From: Vibrio coralliilyticus
Lineage (GTDB): Bacteria > Pseudomonadota > Gammaproteobacteria > Enterobacterales > Vibrionaceae
Assembly (NCBI RefSeq): GCF_024449095.1
Contig: NZ_CP024629.1
Location: forward strand, 115,816-179,815
Reading direction: 5' to 3'
DNA length: 64,000 nucleotides
This document shows, in pieces, positions 39,029 to 49,241 of the stretch. The first letter of the stretch is position 1. Each line of letters starts with the position of its first letter. A program made the translations under genes and the position numbers. Under the pieces are notes generated by a model. It did not search any database. It worked only from the letters and a program-made list of their open reading frames with translations, and had not been told where the DNA came from.

Positions 39029-39589
39029 TTAACTGTTTGTTAGAGTAATATCAGTTGTGCCAGCAACAGCCGCGCAAGTAGTATCCATAGCTGCTTTGCT
39101 AACGATTCTCGTGGCGCCAACTTGAACTTGTATAACCTTATCAATGTAGTTTCGAACTTCATCCAAACAACGGCCTGCTGGGACGTCCTCGATGATGACA
39201 GAAATGAATCCATTGGCGATATTGGTTGTTTGGCCACTGCGATCAGTAACTGTGGATGCAACACCAAAAGTGAGTCCATTCTGTGAGTACGGCGTAATAA
39301 ATTGGTCGGTTACTGTTGATTTCATTGTTGCCGGTAGGTAGCTATCGCTTCGCCATACGGATGTGTTTGAAAAGCCATTGTAGTCCCCCCATTGCTGCTT
39401 TTCCTGAGTAACTCTAGCGAAAAATGTTACAATCGCATCTTTCATCTGGCCTGATGCCTGACTAGTAGCGTTAGACTTGTATGTCCCATAAGCCGCTATG
39501 GTCGCAGTGGCTATTAACAATGTGCCTAAGACCACTTCTATGAGCGATAAACCTTTTTGACGTGATTTATTGGATGATAAGCGTTTCAT
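39029..39589 (-). CDS. pilS: PilS-type major prepilin
   Basis: 186 aa. Class III signal with a basic leader and G before LSLIEVVLGTLLIATA, Glu at +5. C-terminal cysteines (RCLDEVRN and DTTCAA) fit a disulfide loop of type IVb pilins. AAAGGA is 7 bases before the ATG. It would form the shaft of the conjugative thin pilus. Confidence 0.85.
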   Translation of the reverse strand: MKRLSSNKSRQKGLSLIEVVLGTLLIATATIAAYGTYKSNATSQASGQMKDAIVTFFARVTQEKQQWGDYNGFSNTSVWRSDSYLPATMKSTVTDQFITPYSQNGLTFGVASTVTDRSGQTTNIANGFISVIIEDVPAGRCLDEVRNYIDKVIQVQVGATRIVSKAAMDTTCAAVAGTTDITLTNS

Positions 39590-39622
39590 TTTGTTTTCCT
39601 TTTTTAAATATTCAGACGTTGT

Positions 39623-40786
39623 TTAAGCCTGACTCATTGAGAAGTTCGCAAGAACAAATAAAAGTATGTAACAGGCAAAAGTTACCTTACCCATGAAGTT
39701 CACTCTGTTTGCAAACGACATTATTTTTTGCTCGATGTCTTCTAGAATTGATTTGGCGACTATGTTCATGTTTGTACTTGGGTCGCTAAGTTCGAAAAAA
39801 ACACTAAGCCGATACTGGGTTTCACGGTCAAACAAGTCATTTCTAAATGCTTCAATGTCCGAACCATTAAGCCTGTATGATTTTGTCATCTCGCTGACTT
39901 TCGACTTAATGAAACTGTTGGAATTAGAACTCATTACCTTAAATGCTTGGCTTGTATTGATGCCAGAGGTGTAAAGCAGAGATATTGACTGTAGAAACAG
40001 ACCTGATTGAATTAGCCGAGAGTATTTTAATGGCACGCCAAAGAGTGGAGCTCTTTCTATTGTTGTTCGAGCCTTTCCACCCATATTGTCAGCGCACCAG
40101 CTATATGCTGAGTAGATTACAATTAGACTAATGAAGCCAGAAAACAAATTACCTAGTATGAACTCATTTACATTGCTAAACATAACCACGCGAGCTGGTG
40201 GCTCTTTATCCATCCGAATCAGTACCGACTCTAAGGCAGATATATACTCGGCCTGACTGAAAGCAGCGAATGCAATAATTATTAGGAGGTACATTACTGG
40301 AGCCCTAAGTGCTGCCCTGACAGATTTCATTAAATTCGCCTTGGCATCACCTTGTTTTATAATTACGTTCAAAGCAGCTATAGGGTCTTTTGAAGCACTC
40401 ATAATCATTTTGTCCGTGCTATTTAAAAAAGGCTCAAGACTGTGTTTAACTTCAGGTTTTGCAGAGTTGGAGCGATCTTTCACCGTTTTACTTAGGTACT
40501 TTTCAGGTATCTTCTTCCAGCGTTCGGGGTACGTTTCAATCAATTTATTATATTGCTTGTCAGTTACGCTCAAAAATGGAGAGCCAACTATGCCGCCTTC
40601 ATCACTGCCAGAAAGAAGAGCTGTAAATCTCATGTACTGCACTACTTTTTCACGGAATATAGTTCTAAATGACAGCTCAATAATAGATGCTCTGACATTT
40701 GTTAGAGTATTTCGTAATGGGGTACTACGGAGCCGATAATAGCTATTTTTCCAATGGTAAAGCGTGTCATATATAGTGGGTTTCAT
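39623..40786 (-). CDS. pilR: PilR, GspF-family inner-membrane pilus assembly protein
   Basis: 387 aa with membrane segments at about 165-185, 210-230 and 365-385, the arrangement of GspF/TcpE/PilC proteins. It anchors the assembly ATPase to the pilus base. The start overlaps pilQ by 4 bases. Confidence 0.85.
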   Translation of the reverse strand: MKPTIYDTLYHWKNSYYRLRSTPLRNTLTNVRASIIELSFRTIFREKVVQYMRFTALLSGSDEGGIVGSPFLSVTDKQYNKLIETYPERWKKIPEKYLSKTVKDRSNSAKPEVKHSLEPFLNSTDKMIMSASKDPIAALNVIIKQGDAKANLMKSVRAALRAPVMYLLIIIAFAAFSQAEYISALESVLIRMDKEPPARVVMFSNVNEFILGNLFSGFISLIVIYSAYSWCADNMGGKARTTIERAPLFGVPLKYSRLIQSGLFLQSISLLYTSGINTSQAFKVMSSNSNSFIKSKVSEMTKSYRLNGSDIEAFRNDLFDRETQYRLSVFFELSDPSTNMNIVAKSILEDIEQKIMSFANRVNFMGKVTFACYILLFVLANFSMSQA

Positions 40787-42546
40787 TGATAAACTACCTT
40801 TGGTTTTTCAATTCCATTAATGGTTCGAAACTTAAACGTGTCTTTTAATGAATCAAACTGTTCTATTACATCAGTTGGATCGATAACACCTTCAAAAACG
40901 TATGTGAGAGCAATTTCTTGTCTGGAAAAATGCTCACCTTTCAGCCACTCAATTTTTGCTTTGTCCTTTTCTCCTGAACTAACGAGCTCAAGAATGCGCG
41001 AGTTAAACTCGACAACTTCGGCTACCAATTGCCTGCCGGAAATTCCGCGATGACGACATTCAGAACAGCCACTAGTAGACCTAAACCGGATATCACTTAT
41101 TCTGTGTGCGAGTCCCATCTCAGCCAATTGTTCAATGACTGTCAGTTGCAATGGATTGAAATCTCTGATGTCGTCAGCTCTTAAAGAGCAATGAGGGCAA
41201 AGTTTCTTGAATAGTTTTTGTGCAACAGCGGACTTCAAAACCTCGCCTGTTTTTAACAGCACTGAGTTAGCTCCGAAGCCTTGAAGTCGTTCAAAAATGT
41301 CAAATGGGCTATCACAGTGAAGTGTCGCAAGCACATTGTGGCCACTTAACGAAGATTGAATAGCGGCCTCACATGTTTGAGAATTATTAATCTCCCCAAT
41401 GGCGATATCGTCAGAGTCACTCCTCACCACGTAACTCAATAATTCTTGAATCGCGATGGTTGCTTCAGATGGGTCCGTTACACCTGATTTAATCAGCGTG
41501 TGTTGCACTACGCCTTTTATATTTCGTTCGATTGGATTTTCAATGGATATGATTTTTTTTGTACCATGATGACTATCCCCGATGTACATAAGCATGTTTT
41601 CTTGGGTTACGGACTTACCGGAGTTAGTTTCGCCGATTAATAGTGTTATGCCTTTTCCAAACATTGCCGTTTTAATTACTTCTGCCTGGTTAAATCTAAA
41701 ACCAAGTAATTCAAACGGGATACGTTCCGCAGTTGCATTTTGGTCACCTGTGCAACGCAGTACCATTGAGAAATTTTTGTCTTTTTTAGTCGTAGAATGA
41801 CTCGCAATCCGCGCACCTAACGTCTTGCCGTTAATTTCTCGAAACAAGCTGCCATCTAATTTATCGTGTTCATTGAATCCAATACCAGCGATATTACCGC
41901 TTAAGCCAGCAACAGAAGCGTATAAAACAGATGCGAACGTATGTAGTGTGTTTTTGTTCCGTTCTTTTCCGTATAGTTCAAGCTCCCCATCTCTTCTAAA
42001 AAAGATACTGTTTTCATGGTCACCACATATAATGTGAATATCTGACGTATTAGTCTCATAAGCATTGAGAAGCATTGCGTCAATGGCTTTCTCAGTGTCA
42101 TTGCGCTCTTCTGAATCGCTTTTCTCAACCTTCATCTCCAAAGCGTTGAGGATAAGGTCTTCGGTAACTTTTAATACGACTACATGGTGGTCTGCTAACT
42201 CAGCTTTAATCTTGATGGCTTGTTGAGCGTTCTTTATTATTTCGCGGTATTCATTGCGTTCGAGAGCATCTTCAATGTGTTCTGCAATCAATAGAAAGCC
42301 AACTTTTTTTTCAGTTGCGGCATGAGTGGTACGTTGATCTTCATTTGAACCATTGTCTTGAGTTTGGACCTGTGGGTAGCCAATTGGGTACTTAGTAAAT
42401 TCAGCAGAGACAACGAATACAATTTTGCGCTGCATGTCTGCTCCCAATGACAGCTCTTCAGCCCCATGTACGGAGGAAATTTCACCTAAATCCTTTATCG
42501 ATACAATTACTTTTGGCAAGCAATTCTGCCCAAACTCTCTTTTCAT
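40783..42546 (-). CDS. pilQ: PilQ, assembly ATPase of the GspE family
   Basis: 587 aa. Walker A GETNSGKS at 305-312 and a following Walker B region (DDIAIGEINN). A tetra-Cys zinc motif (CPHC and CSEC, about 470-505) is typical of extension ATPases. The N-terminal domain is longer than in GspE and matches the R64 PilQ layout. It drives pilin polymerisation in the cytoplasm. Confidence 0.9.
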   Translation of the reverse strand: MKREFGQNCLPKVIVSIKDLGEISSVHGAEELSLGADMQRKIVFVVSAEFTKYPIGYPQVQTQDNGSNEDQRTTHAATEKKVGFLLIAEHIEDALERNEYREIIKNAQQAIKIKAELADHHVVVLKVTEDLILNALEMKVEKSDSEERNDTEKAIDAMLLNAYETNTSDIHIICGDHENSIFFRRDGELELYGKERNKNTLHTFASVLYASVAGLSGNIAGIGFNEHDKLDGSLFREINGKTLGARIASHSTTKKDKNFSMVLRCTGDQNATAERIPFELLGFRFNQAEVIKTAMFGKGITLLIGETNSGKSVTQENMLMYIGDSHHGTKKIISIENPIERNIKGVVQHTLIKSGVTDPSEATIAIQELLSYVVRSDSDDIAIGEINNSQTCEAAIQSSLSGHNVLATLHCDSPFDIFERLQGFGANSVLLKTGEVLKSAVAQKLFKKLCPHCSLRADDIRDFNPLQLTVIEQLAEMGLAHRISDIRFRSTSGCSECRHRGISGRQLVAEVVEFNSRILELVSSGEKDKAKIEWLKGEHFSRQEIALTYVFEGVIDPTDVIEQFDSLKDTFKFRTINGIEKPKVVYQ

Positions 42547-42549
42547 TCT

Positions 42550-43272
42550 TTACTCGCCTTTCATCGTGTCGTAGTTTACGGGTACTGGCGAACGGGATTG
42601 AGTTTGATAGGATACCTGTACTGGGGTGTTAGCTGATTCTGTAAATGATTTCAGTTCAGCATCTAACTTGCCCAGTGTGTATTTTTCCTGATACTGCTCT
42701 CGCAGTTTGTTATTGTGCTCAACTTGCTTGATTATCTGCTCCGCACTAACCACTCGACGAACAAGAGTTTGGTTAGTTTCTTTGTTCTTAAATGCAATGC
42801 TAGATGCTGTATAATCAACGATTATGAAAGAGCCAAATGCTTCTCCATTTTCTTTAGCTGTAAACAGATCTACGTTAGGTATGCGCTCGCCATCCACATA
42901 CAGCTCAGCGGTAAAGTCGTCACCAATGCCGAATAATTCAGAAACGAACACCGTATTTAAATTCCATCCTTTGGGAAGTTCATATTTGACAATGTTTACT
43001 GAGTTAGCCTGCTGAGGTGGGGCTTCTGTTGCTGTCGGTCTATTTTGGTTACCATATAGTAACTCTTGTAATTTAATGGATTCTTTCGCAAGCGTATGAA
43101 GTGCTTTTATTGCCTTTATCTTTTCGTCGTTGTTTCTGTCTGATTCCATTATTCTGATACGTTCAGATTCAACCTCTTCAACCGTCATGGTCGCTGCGTA
43201 GGCTGAAAAAGCACATAATGTTAAGCTGACAAACAACGACAGCTTCAATGACAATCTATTGTTTTGCGTCAT
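42550..43272 (-). CDS. pilP: PilP-type pilus assembly protein
   Basis: 240 aa with a Sec signal peptide (cleavage after AYA, residue 26), a helical segment (residues 28-70), then a PilP-like beta domain that includes NLNTVFVSELFGIGD and a helical C-terminus. In type IVb pilus systems it connects the inner-membrane platform with the secretin. The start overlaps pilO by 17 bases. Confidence 0.75.
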   Translation of the reverse strand: MTQNNRLSLKLSLFVSLTLCAFSAYAATMTVEEVESERIRIMESDRNNDEKIKAIKALHTLAKESIKLQELLYGNQNRPTATEAPPQQANSVNIVKYELPKGWNLNTVFVSELFGIGDDFTAELYVDGERIPNVDLFTAKENGEAFGSFIIVDYTASSIAFKNKETNQTLVRRVVSAEQIIKQVEHNNKLREQYQEKYTLGKLDAELKSFTESANTPVQVSYQTQSRSPVPVNYDTMKGE

Positions 43273-44896
43273 AGATGGAAATCTCCGTTACAAGTTGAGA
43301 GTTAGAGTGTGAGTAAACGAGCTTTACCAATACTGCGTTTTGGTAAGTTGACACGATTTCTTCGATTGGACCCAATGACTGGAGATGTTTAGATGTGATC
43401 ACCAGTTTGTATTCACGTATATCTGATATGTAGTCGTTTTCGGTTAGCGTGTTTGACCTCATATATCGCTGAATGGATCGCAGTGCTTCTGTTGAGAGTG
43501 GAATGGGACGCTTTTCTAAAATCGCGCTGGTTAACGTCCAGTTGTCGATCAATCCGTTGTACTTAAAACTTTGAAGCGTTGATATGAGGTTTTCTGGAAC
43601 GAAATGAGCAAACACAGCGTCGAACGGCTTATCGAGTTTGCTATCAGGTAATGTATGAACAACGTTTGCTTTTTCACCATCTAAAAATGATTGCACATAG
43701 TCAAACTGTGTTGTGAAGCTTACAAGGAGAGCGCTTTCGTCTTCTCGTATGTATTCAGAGTTTATCACTTCAGTCGGAGAGGGACTGCCAAGCTTACTTT
43801 TCCTCACAAACATTACTTTGTTAAGGGCGTAACCAGCAGTAGACGCAGGAAGAGAACCAATTGTTGATTTAAGAATCGTAGTTGACTTATGACCAGATGA
43901 TCGTACATATGATTCGACCCATTCCATCTCCTGACTTATGGCGTCCTTAAAAAGCATGGCGTCCGAATCAGATGTATCAGCGTTCTTCTCTTCGTTATTG
44001 AGATTGGTATTTTTTGTAACAGCTGTTTGCACTACTGGTACATTAGAAAATAGCGCGTCATCTTCGGTTGAATCGATACCACTATCTCGATTACTCATCC
44101 AAAGTGCTACCGAAGAAGCCAGAATAAGTGCGCCAACAACCGCTTTTGGTTTAATCCCTGATCTTCTATTAGTAAATCTTCTTACGTTTGATAGGTAAAC
44201 CTGTTTTGGGATATTCCCTTGATGAAGAAGGTTACTGAATACCCCCGTTTGTGAGGACGTGCTATTTAACGCTAAAGCGTATCCGTCATGGACAAGACTA
44301 GTGATTGCGCCTTCAAACACATTGATGAACTTTGACTCTTCTATATCCCAAAGGGTAACGTCAGCAATGTATTGCTCGCTTGTGTCTAGAAACAGATCAC
44401 TAAGTATGTTTGCTAGCTTGGCAATGATATCCGACAATGATTGTTTAGACTCAAGCGCCTCGGTAATTGAGTGTGCATCTTTGGATTCTAAGCCAGAAAT
44501 TGTTGTATCTAGAACAATTCTATTGTCCTGGTATGCCGCTAGGTACCATGTGTCATTCTGGATAGAAACAATGTGCAAATCTACATGGTGAGCATGCTCT
44601 GTCTCAATATTTACGTCATGTACTTTACTGGTGGTGAGGTTGTGCTCTCTGAGCAGCAATGCCAATGAAACGCTCTTTGAGATATCACTCACTAAATGTT
44701 CATTTTTTTGCACGACCCCAAGCGTGATTATATCTTCGCTTTGGGCCCTGACACCAAACTCGGTGTATGTAGTAAAATGAGACGTAGATTTGGCAGCATA
44801 AGACGCTTGGTTAGTAACATCAGCGAGATGTTTCCAAGCTAAATCTGTCACAAGGTACTCAAACCCAGGGCCGCTTTTTCTAAAAAATGTTGTCAT
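43256..44896 (-). CDS. pilO: PilO, inner-membrane pilus assembly protein
   Basis: 546 aa, no signal peptide. Residues 1-230 are cytoplasmic and PilM-like in character, one membrane segment is near 250-268 (VVGALILASSVALW), and the rest is periplasmic. This is the architecture of R64 PilO. It lies between the secretin and PilP as in the R64 operon. Confidence 0.8.
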   Translation of the reverse strand: MTTFFRKSGPGFEYLVTDLAWKHLADVTNQASYAAKSTSHFTTYTEFGVRAQSEDIITLGVVQKNEHLVSDISKSVSLALLLREHNLTTSKVHDVNIETEHAHHVDLHIVSIQNDTWYLAAYQDNRIVLDTTISGLESKDAHSITEALESKQSLSDIIAKLANILSDLFLDTSEQYIADVTLWDIEESKFINVFEGAITSLVHDGYALALNSTSSQTGVFSNLLHQGNIPKQVYLSNVRRFTNRRSGIKPKAVVGALILASSVALWMSNRDSGIDSTEDDALFSNVPVVQTAVTKNTNLNNEEKNADTSDSDAMLFKDAISQEMEWVESYVRSSGHKSTTILKSTIGSLPASTAGYALNKVMFVRKSKLGSPSPTEVINSEYIREDESALLVSFTTQFDYVQSFLDGEKANVVHTLPDSKLDKPFDAVFAHFVPENLISTLQSFKYNGLIDNWTLTSAILEKRPIPLSTEALRSIQRYMRSNTLTENDYISDIREYKLVITSKHLQSLGPIEEIVSTYQNAVLVKLVYSHSNSQLVTEISIYDAKQ

Positions 44897-44898
44897 AG

Positions 44899-46536
44899 CT
44901 AGCGCTCCAAAATTACTGGCTTAACAACAACAATTAGATTTGCCTTATATCTCTTAGCGCCAGTATTACCACCAGCCCACCAAGGGAAACGCTCGTTCAA
45001 GCTTTGTACGTCAGACGATGATAGGCTTCGTTCATAAGCGCTGACTATGGTAGTAGCACCATCGCGCATAATAACGTTTGCATTATTATTTTGACGTCGC
45101 GTTTCTTCCAGTTGAATCTCTTCGGTTTCCGACCCAACTTTCTCGACGTCCTGAATTACTTTAGTATTTACTGTGACATCGAGGTCGATTCTTCCCATCG
45201 ACGTGATTCGTGGTGTAGCAGTAATACTGAAGCCTTCATCAATAAGCTTTGTTTCGGTTGACTGCTGTGAGAAGCCATCGCTCGTTACTGTTACACTTCT
45301 GCCAGATACGATGCCTTGATCTTCGATACTGCTTATAATTGTTGGAACAGCGTTCTTTGTTTTACCTGTCTTTCTGATGTGGCTGTACAGAGATGCGTTT
45401 TTGTGGACCATCTGTATGGCCGCTTGTAAGTTCCAGTTTCCTGTAATGACATTGGCAGTCATATTGCCAAGGCTAGCGTCAGGCACAAACGAAGGTGACC
45501 CAATAGAAACCTTTCCAGAACCTGCCGTTTCAAATGCAGTCTCCCAGTCAATTCCTTGATTCTGGGTGATCTCAGTAATGATCTCGAATACATCGACTGT
45601 AACGCCATAAGAAGTGGTTGCACGATAGTTGTAGTCCTTCAGAAATTTCTTCACCTTTTTGATGCTAGGAGGTGTGTCTTTTACCGTTACACTGTGATCG
45701 TGTTCGTTCACGTAAACCTCACCACTGCTAGTCAGCATTAGATTTAGCTGTGAGCTAATCTCTGAGAGTGCATTTTTGGTTTCATCTACAGCTTTAAACG
45801 TTGAACCGCTACTAGTTTCACTGCCGTCTGCGGAGGCTGCTTGATTAAAGTTTTTCGTGTATGTTTTTCCGTTTGCATCGACTAAAAAGGTAACAGGCTC
45901 AGTTCGATATATCGTTGCGCGGTCGTTTTCGTACTTCCACCAGGTGTTAGTATTTGCCGTAATTAGGTTTAAAGCATGCCTTAAACTTAGACCCTGCACA
46001 TTTAGCTCCATGTTAAATCCGCTAGTACGGGAAGCGCTTTCGAGTGCATTAGAATCTAACGTAACAATATCAATGAGCTGTTGAGTTCCTGTGCTGTCAT
46101 CATTTGATGAAACACTAGATTGAGCGCTATCAGATTCGCTGGAGAACGTCTCATCAATGTATTTTCGAGCATCATCGGAAACATTTACTACGATTCCGTA
46201 TTTTTGATAGCGAGCATTAATCGTATTGATGATTGTGCCTAAATCCATATCATCACCACGACCGAAGTTCAAGACTTGATCAAAAGCAGGAGGAAGAGGT
46301 TGTTCATCAGCAACTTCAAACGCTCCTCCTAATACATCTAATTCATCAGAGTAGACATAAGGAGCCTGCGCCAAATCTTGTGTGTTGAGGTTGTATTCAC
46401 CCTCTACACGCTGCCAAAGCGCTTGTTGGTCTTGGTTAATAGTCTCGCTGTTGGCTATTTCGTCTGTACTTGCACACCCTCCGATGACAGCGCTTGCAAC
46501 GAATAGAGCTAAAGGTTTATTTGAAAAAGTGTTCAT
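44899..46536 (-). CDS. pilN: PilN, lipoprotein secretin of the thin pilus
   Basis: 545 aa. Lipobox IGGC (Cys21), an N-domain region (residues 90-230) and a C-terminal secretin domain from about 300 (VDVFEIITEITQNQGIDW, later RITSMGRIDLDVTVN). This is the type IVb PilN/BfpB secretin family. It forms the outer-membrane pore of the thin pilus. Confidence 0.9.
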   Translation of the reverse strand: MNTFSNKPLALFVASAVIGGCASTDEIANSETINQDQQALWQRVEGEYNLNTQDLAQAPYVYSDELDVLGGAFEVADEQPLPPAFDQVLNFGRGDDMDLGTIINTINARYQKYGIVVNVSDDARKYIDETFSSESDSAQSSVSSNDDSTGTQQLIDIVTLDSNALESASRTSGFNMELNVQGLSLRHALNLITANTNTWWKYENDRATIYRTEPVTFLVDANGKTYTKNFNQAASADGSETSSGSTFKAVDETKNALSEISSQLNLMLTSSGEVYVNEHDHSVTVKDTPPSIKKVKKFLKDYNYRATTSYGVTVDVFEIITEITQNQGIDWETAFETAGSGKVSIGSPSFVPDASLGNMTANVITGNWNLQAAIQMVHKNASLYSHIRKTGKTKNAVPTIISSIEDQGIVSGRSVTVTSDGFSQQSTETKLIDEGFSITATPRITSMGRIDLDVTVNTKVIQDVEKVGSETEEIQLEETRRQNNNANVIMRDGATTIVSAYERSLSSSDVQSLNERFPWWAGGNTGAKRYKANLIVVVKPVILER

Positions 46537-46548
46537 CTATCAGTTCCC

Positions 46549-47724
46549 TTATTTTCGTTGTGAGCCACGGCGGATAATTCGAACCACGTTGTGACCTTGC
46601 CATTTGGCCATTAATGGGAAGTCGCGTTGTTGAGTGCTAATCATCAACTGATTGAGAACCCCGTTTTTCCCCGCAAAGTCTCCTGTTAAGACTGCATTTG
46701 CCAGAATCGGGTAATCTACGTTTTGCGTGTCCCATATAACTTGCCAATTGACCTGTTGTGCAAAATCTTCAATGGTAGTTCGCAGAGATTTTGAGCGCGT
46801 GATTTCCCACGTACGAACCGGATCGGGCGTCTTTGAGGAAGAACCATGTTTGCTCGTTATAACTAGGTGCTTTTTGGGGATATCGAAAACAATCTGTAGG
46901 TAGGGATGTTGTACCCCGATAGTGTTTATGATTGATTTCCAGTCGCGGCCTTGCACCAGTGAGATTTGCTTACTGGAAGTGCCAGCGGGAGGAAAATATG
47001 TCCAATTTGTCGGTATAATACTTCTAATGAACTGATTCATGTTCACTAGTTGGTCAACGGTGGTGCTCGGATGCATATCATCAAGCATGCTTTCACTTCC
47101 AGCCGCAACTTTTGCGGTTACGTTTCTAGCATTATTTGATGACATAACAATCACGTTCGATGGCGCATTGTGTTCGAGTTGCTTTGCTAAAAGCTCGTCA
47201 TGAGAGTGCTTTAATTGTTTCTGCATGGCTAACGACTGTGCAGCAAAATCCGAACGTTCTTTTTGAAACAATTCATCACGCTTGCGTTGTTCTGCCATCA
47301 ATTGCTCTTCTTTTTTAAGGCTGTCAGAGATTAGCTGGCCATGTTTTTGCTGATAGCTTTCTTCCATCTGGAAACGCTCTTTAGCAAGCTGGTTACGTTC
47401 AGAAGCCAGTAGACGCCGATCATCATTTATTGCGACCCAGTCACGAGCGAGTTGTTTTTGTTCTTCGTAGACTTTTTCACTCTTTGCATCTGCGCGTAGC
47501 TGTTGTTCATACTGAAGTTCAGCAAGTTTACCTACTATGAACTCTGTAGATTGAGAGCTGCGCTCAATGGCGGCTGTTGCTGCCCGAGTATGTTCAATCT
47601 GAGCTTGTACTAGATCAAATTGAGACGAAGGTTGCATATCGTCTACGGTAACGTAGACACCTGCATGGGTAGGGTAGGCCACCGCTACAGCGAGTAGCGA
47701 TGCAAGGCATTTAGGGGTCTTCAT
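46549..47724 (-). CDS. PilL/TcpQ-type exported protein, first gene of the pilus operon
   Basis: 391 aa from ATG 47724, chosen because AAAGGA is 9 bases upstream and a clean Sec signal follows (cleavage after THA). A long coiled coil (about 25-185) is followed by a TcpQ-type C-terminal domain (TWEITRSKSLRTTIEDFAQQ and NWQVIWDT). R64 PilL is a lipoprotein with the same end domain. It probably stabilises the secretin. The coiled coil is longer than I know from PilL. Confidence 0.75.
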   Translation of the reverse strand: MKTPKCLASLLAVAVAYPTHAGVYVTVDDMQPSSQFDLVQAQIEHTRAATAAIERSSQSTEFIVGKLAELQYEQQLRADAKSEKVYEEQKQLARDWVAINDDRRLLASERNQLAKERFQMEESYQQKHGQLISDSLKKEEQLMAEQRKRDELFQKERSDFAAQSLAMQKQLKHSHDELLAKQLEHNAPSNVIVMSSNNARNVTAKVAAGSESMLDDMHPSTTVDQLVNMNQFIRSIIPTNWTYFPPAGTSSKQISLVQGRDWKSIINTIGVQHPYLQIVFDIPKKHLVITSKHGSSSKTPDPVRTWEITRSKSLRTTIEDFAQQVNWQVIWDTQNVDYPILANAVLTGDFAGKNGVLNQLMISTQQRDFPLMAKWQGHNVVRIIRRGSQRK

Positions 47725-47759
47725 ATTGTCCATTCCTTTATCCATATACCTGTAATTGT

Positions 47760-47772
47760 ATTATATATTACA
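47760..47772 (-). promoter_or_regulatory. Promoter of the pilus operon (TGTAATATATAAT)
   Basis: Minus-strand block with -10 TATAAT (47760-47765). Extended by ACAATTACA it forms an inverted repeat with TGTAAT, so a regulator site may overlap. Confidence 0.6.
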
Positions 47773-47791
47773 TGACAATCAATCATTAATT

Positions 47792-48049
47792 CTAACGGTT
47801 GTTTTTTAATCTCGCATGACATGTTTTACTTCGCCTTGACCAAACTATCTTGCATATGTCCAAGAGATTGATATCACGCATACCTAAGATCAGTGCGATC
47901 ACCCAATACGCGATACAGCCATGGATTACATAATCAACATGCCACCATATCCCAATAACCGGAAGAGGAACCAAGGCTGTCGAATCCATAATTCCAAGTC
48001 TTAAGCGATGGTTTTCTTGGTGTGTATTGTTACTACCTGACTCGTCCAT
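47792..48049 (-). CDS. icmT: IcmT/TraK-type small membrane protein
   Basis: 85 aa from ATG 48049 inside the end of dotB (17-base overlap). The order HENHRLRLGIMDSTALVPLP, a Trp-rich membrane stretch and a basic tail agrees with IcmT (86 aa) and R64 TraK. It is an inner-membrane component of the type IVB system. A longer frame upstream would read through dotB and is unlikely. Confidence 0.7.
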   Translation of the reverse strand: MDESGSNNTHQENHRLRLGIMDSTALVPLPVIGIWWHVDYVIHGCIAYWVIALILGMRDINLLDICKIVWSRRSKTCHARLKNNR

Positions 48050-49241
48050 ACATTTCCTCAATTTCTTCCAGTGATTCTTTACTGATAACGCCTTGGTTAA
48101 ACTTAGAAACAGCATCCTGGTAAAAGCTAGTGCCTTGCTCCCAAATGCAAGCTTTTACTTCATTTCTAAGAGATGCTAGAGGATTTGGTGAGCTAAGTGC
48201 CTCCTTAAGCCGTGATTCCACTTCGAACGTATGGTCCAAAATTTCTCTAATTGCAACGAGTCCCTCTCTATCTTTTCTAGGATATAAGCGCTGAGCAATG
48301 AACATCCGCGCTTCGGAAATCAAACTATCCAGAAGAGCTTCACGCTGCCCTTGTGGAAACTTCATGTAGATACGAGAGTAGGCGGAACTTATAGAGTTGC
48401 CGTGAGTTGAGCTTGATACCAAATGACCGGTATTACTGAATTCAATTGCGGCCTCAAATGATTCCGCATCGGTCATTTCACCAATCGCTATCCAATCACC
48501 AGCTTGGCGCATAGCGGTACTTATTGCTTCAGAGTAAGAAATCATATCTCCACTAACACCATCTTCACTGACGTTATGCGGTACATGTTGATTAGATGGG
48601 TGCTTTTTTACCGACTGCCACAAAAATTCTACTGGCCGAGAAAATTCAAGAACTCGCTTGAATGGGACTTTCTCCAATACATAACGCATGATAGCTGCAA
48701 TTGTGGACGTTTTACCCTCACCAGTCGCACCAATAAGTAGAACTAACCCTTGCTTCATTTTACCGACTTTTTGTGCGATCTCTTCGGGCAGTTCGACATA
48801 TTCAATCGTAGGGACATCAACCGGAAGGGGGCGAATGGCGCAATTGTAGCCCTTCTCACCGCCATCGGTGAACTTAGTGATTGAAATACGGAAGTTTTGC
48901 TTAACATTCGCATTTTCTACACTTCGTATAGCGAAGGATGGGTTCGTTCCTCGACCCGAATCGGCTAGGTCGAGTGACGGAAAATGAGGGCGCAGGATTG
49001 CATCTACTTGGGCGTGAGTTAGCGGCTGATTTCCCATAAGTAAACGCCGCTCATACTGTCGGCATCGCAGATAATCGCCACTTTTGATGTAAACGTCACG
49101 CAGATTCAACTCAACTGCAAACTGAAGGATCTCTTCGAATGTGTCGTAGTTGATGTTTCGAACTATATACACTTTCGATGTGGTGAATCCCACTGGATCA
49201 ACACTAAAATCATTGTTGTTATAATCTGTTGTATCGCTCAT
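48033..49241 (-). CDS. dotB: DotB/TraJ ATPase
   Basis: 402 aa. Walker A GATGEGKT at 171-178, then a Walker B region (DWIAIGEMTD) and THG motif. This is the PilT/VirB11-like hexameric ATPase of type IVB systems, about the usual length (R64 TraJ 382, DotB 377). GGAGG lies 8 bases before the ATG. The start overlaps dotC by 23 bases. Confidence 0.92.
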   Translation of the reverse strand: MSDTTDYNNNDFSVDPVGFTTSKVYIVRNINYDTFEEILQFAVELNLRDVYIKSGDYLRCRQYERRLLMGNQPLTHAQVDAILRPHFPSLDLADSGRGTNPSFAIRSVENANVKQNFRISITKFTDGGEKGYNCAIRPLPVDVPTIEYVELPEEIAQKVGKMKQGLVLLIGATGEGKTSTIAAIMRYVLEKVPFKRVLEFSRPVEFLWQSVKKHPSNQHVPHNVSEDGVSGDMISYSEAISTAMRQAGDWIAIGEMTDAESFEAAIEFSNTGHLVSSSTHGNSISSAYSRIYMKFPQGQREALLDSLISEARMFIAQRLYPRKDREGLVAIREILDHTFEVESRLKEALSSPNPLASLRNEVKACIWEQGTSFYQDAVSKFNQGVISKESLEEIEEMYGRVR

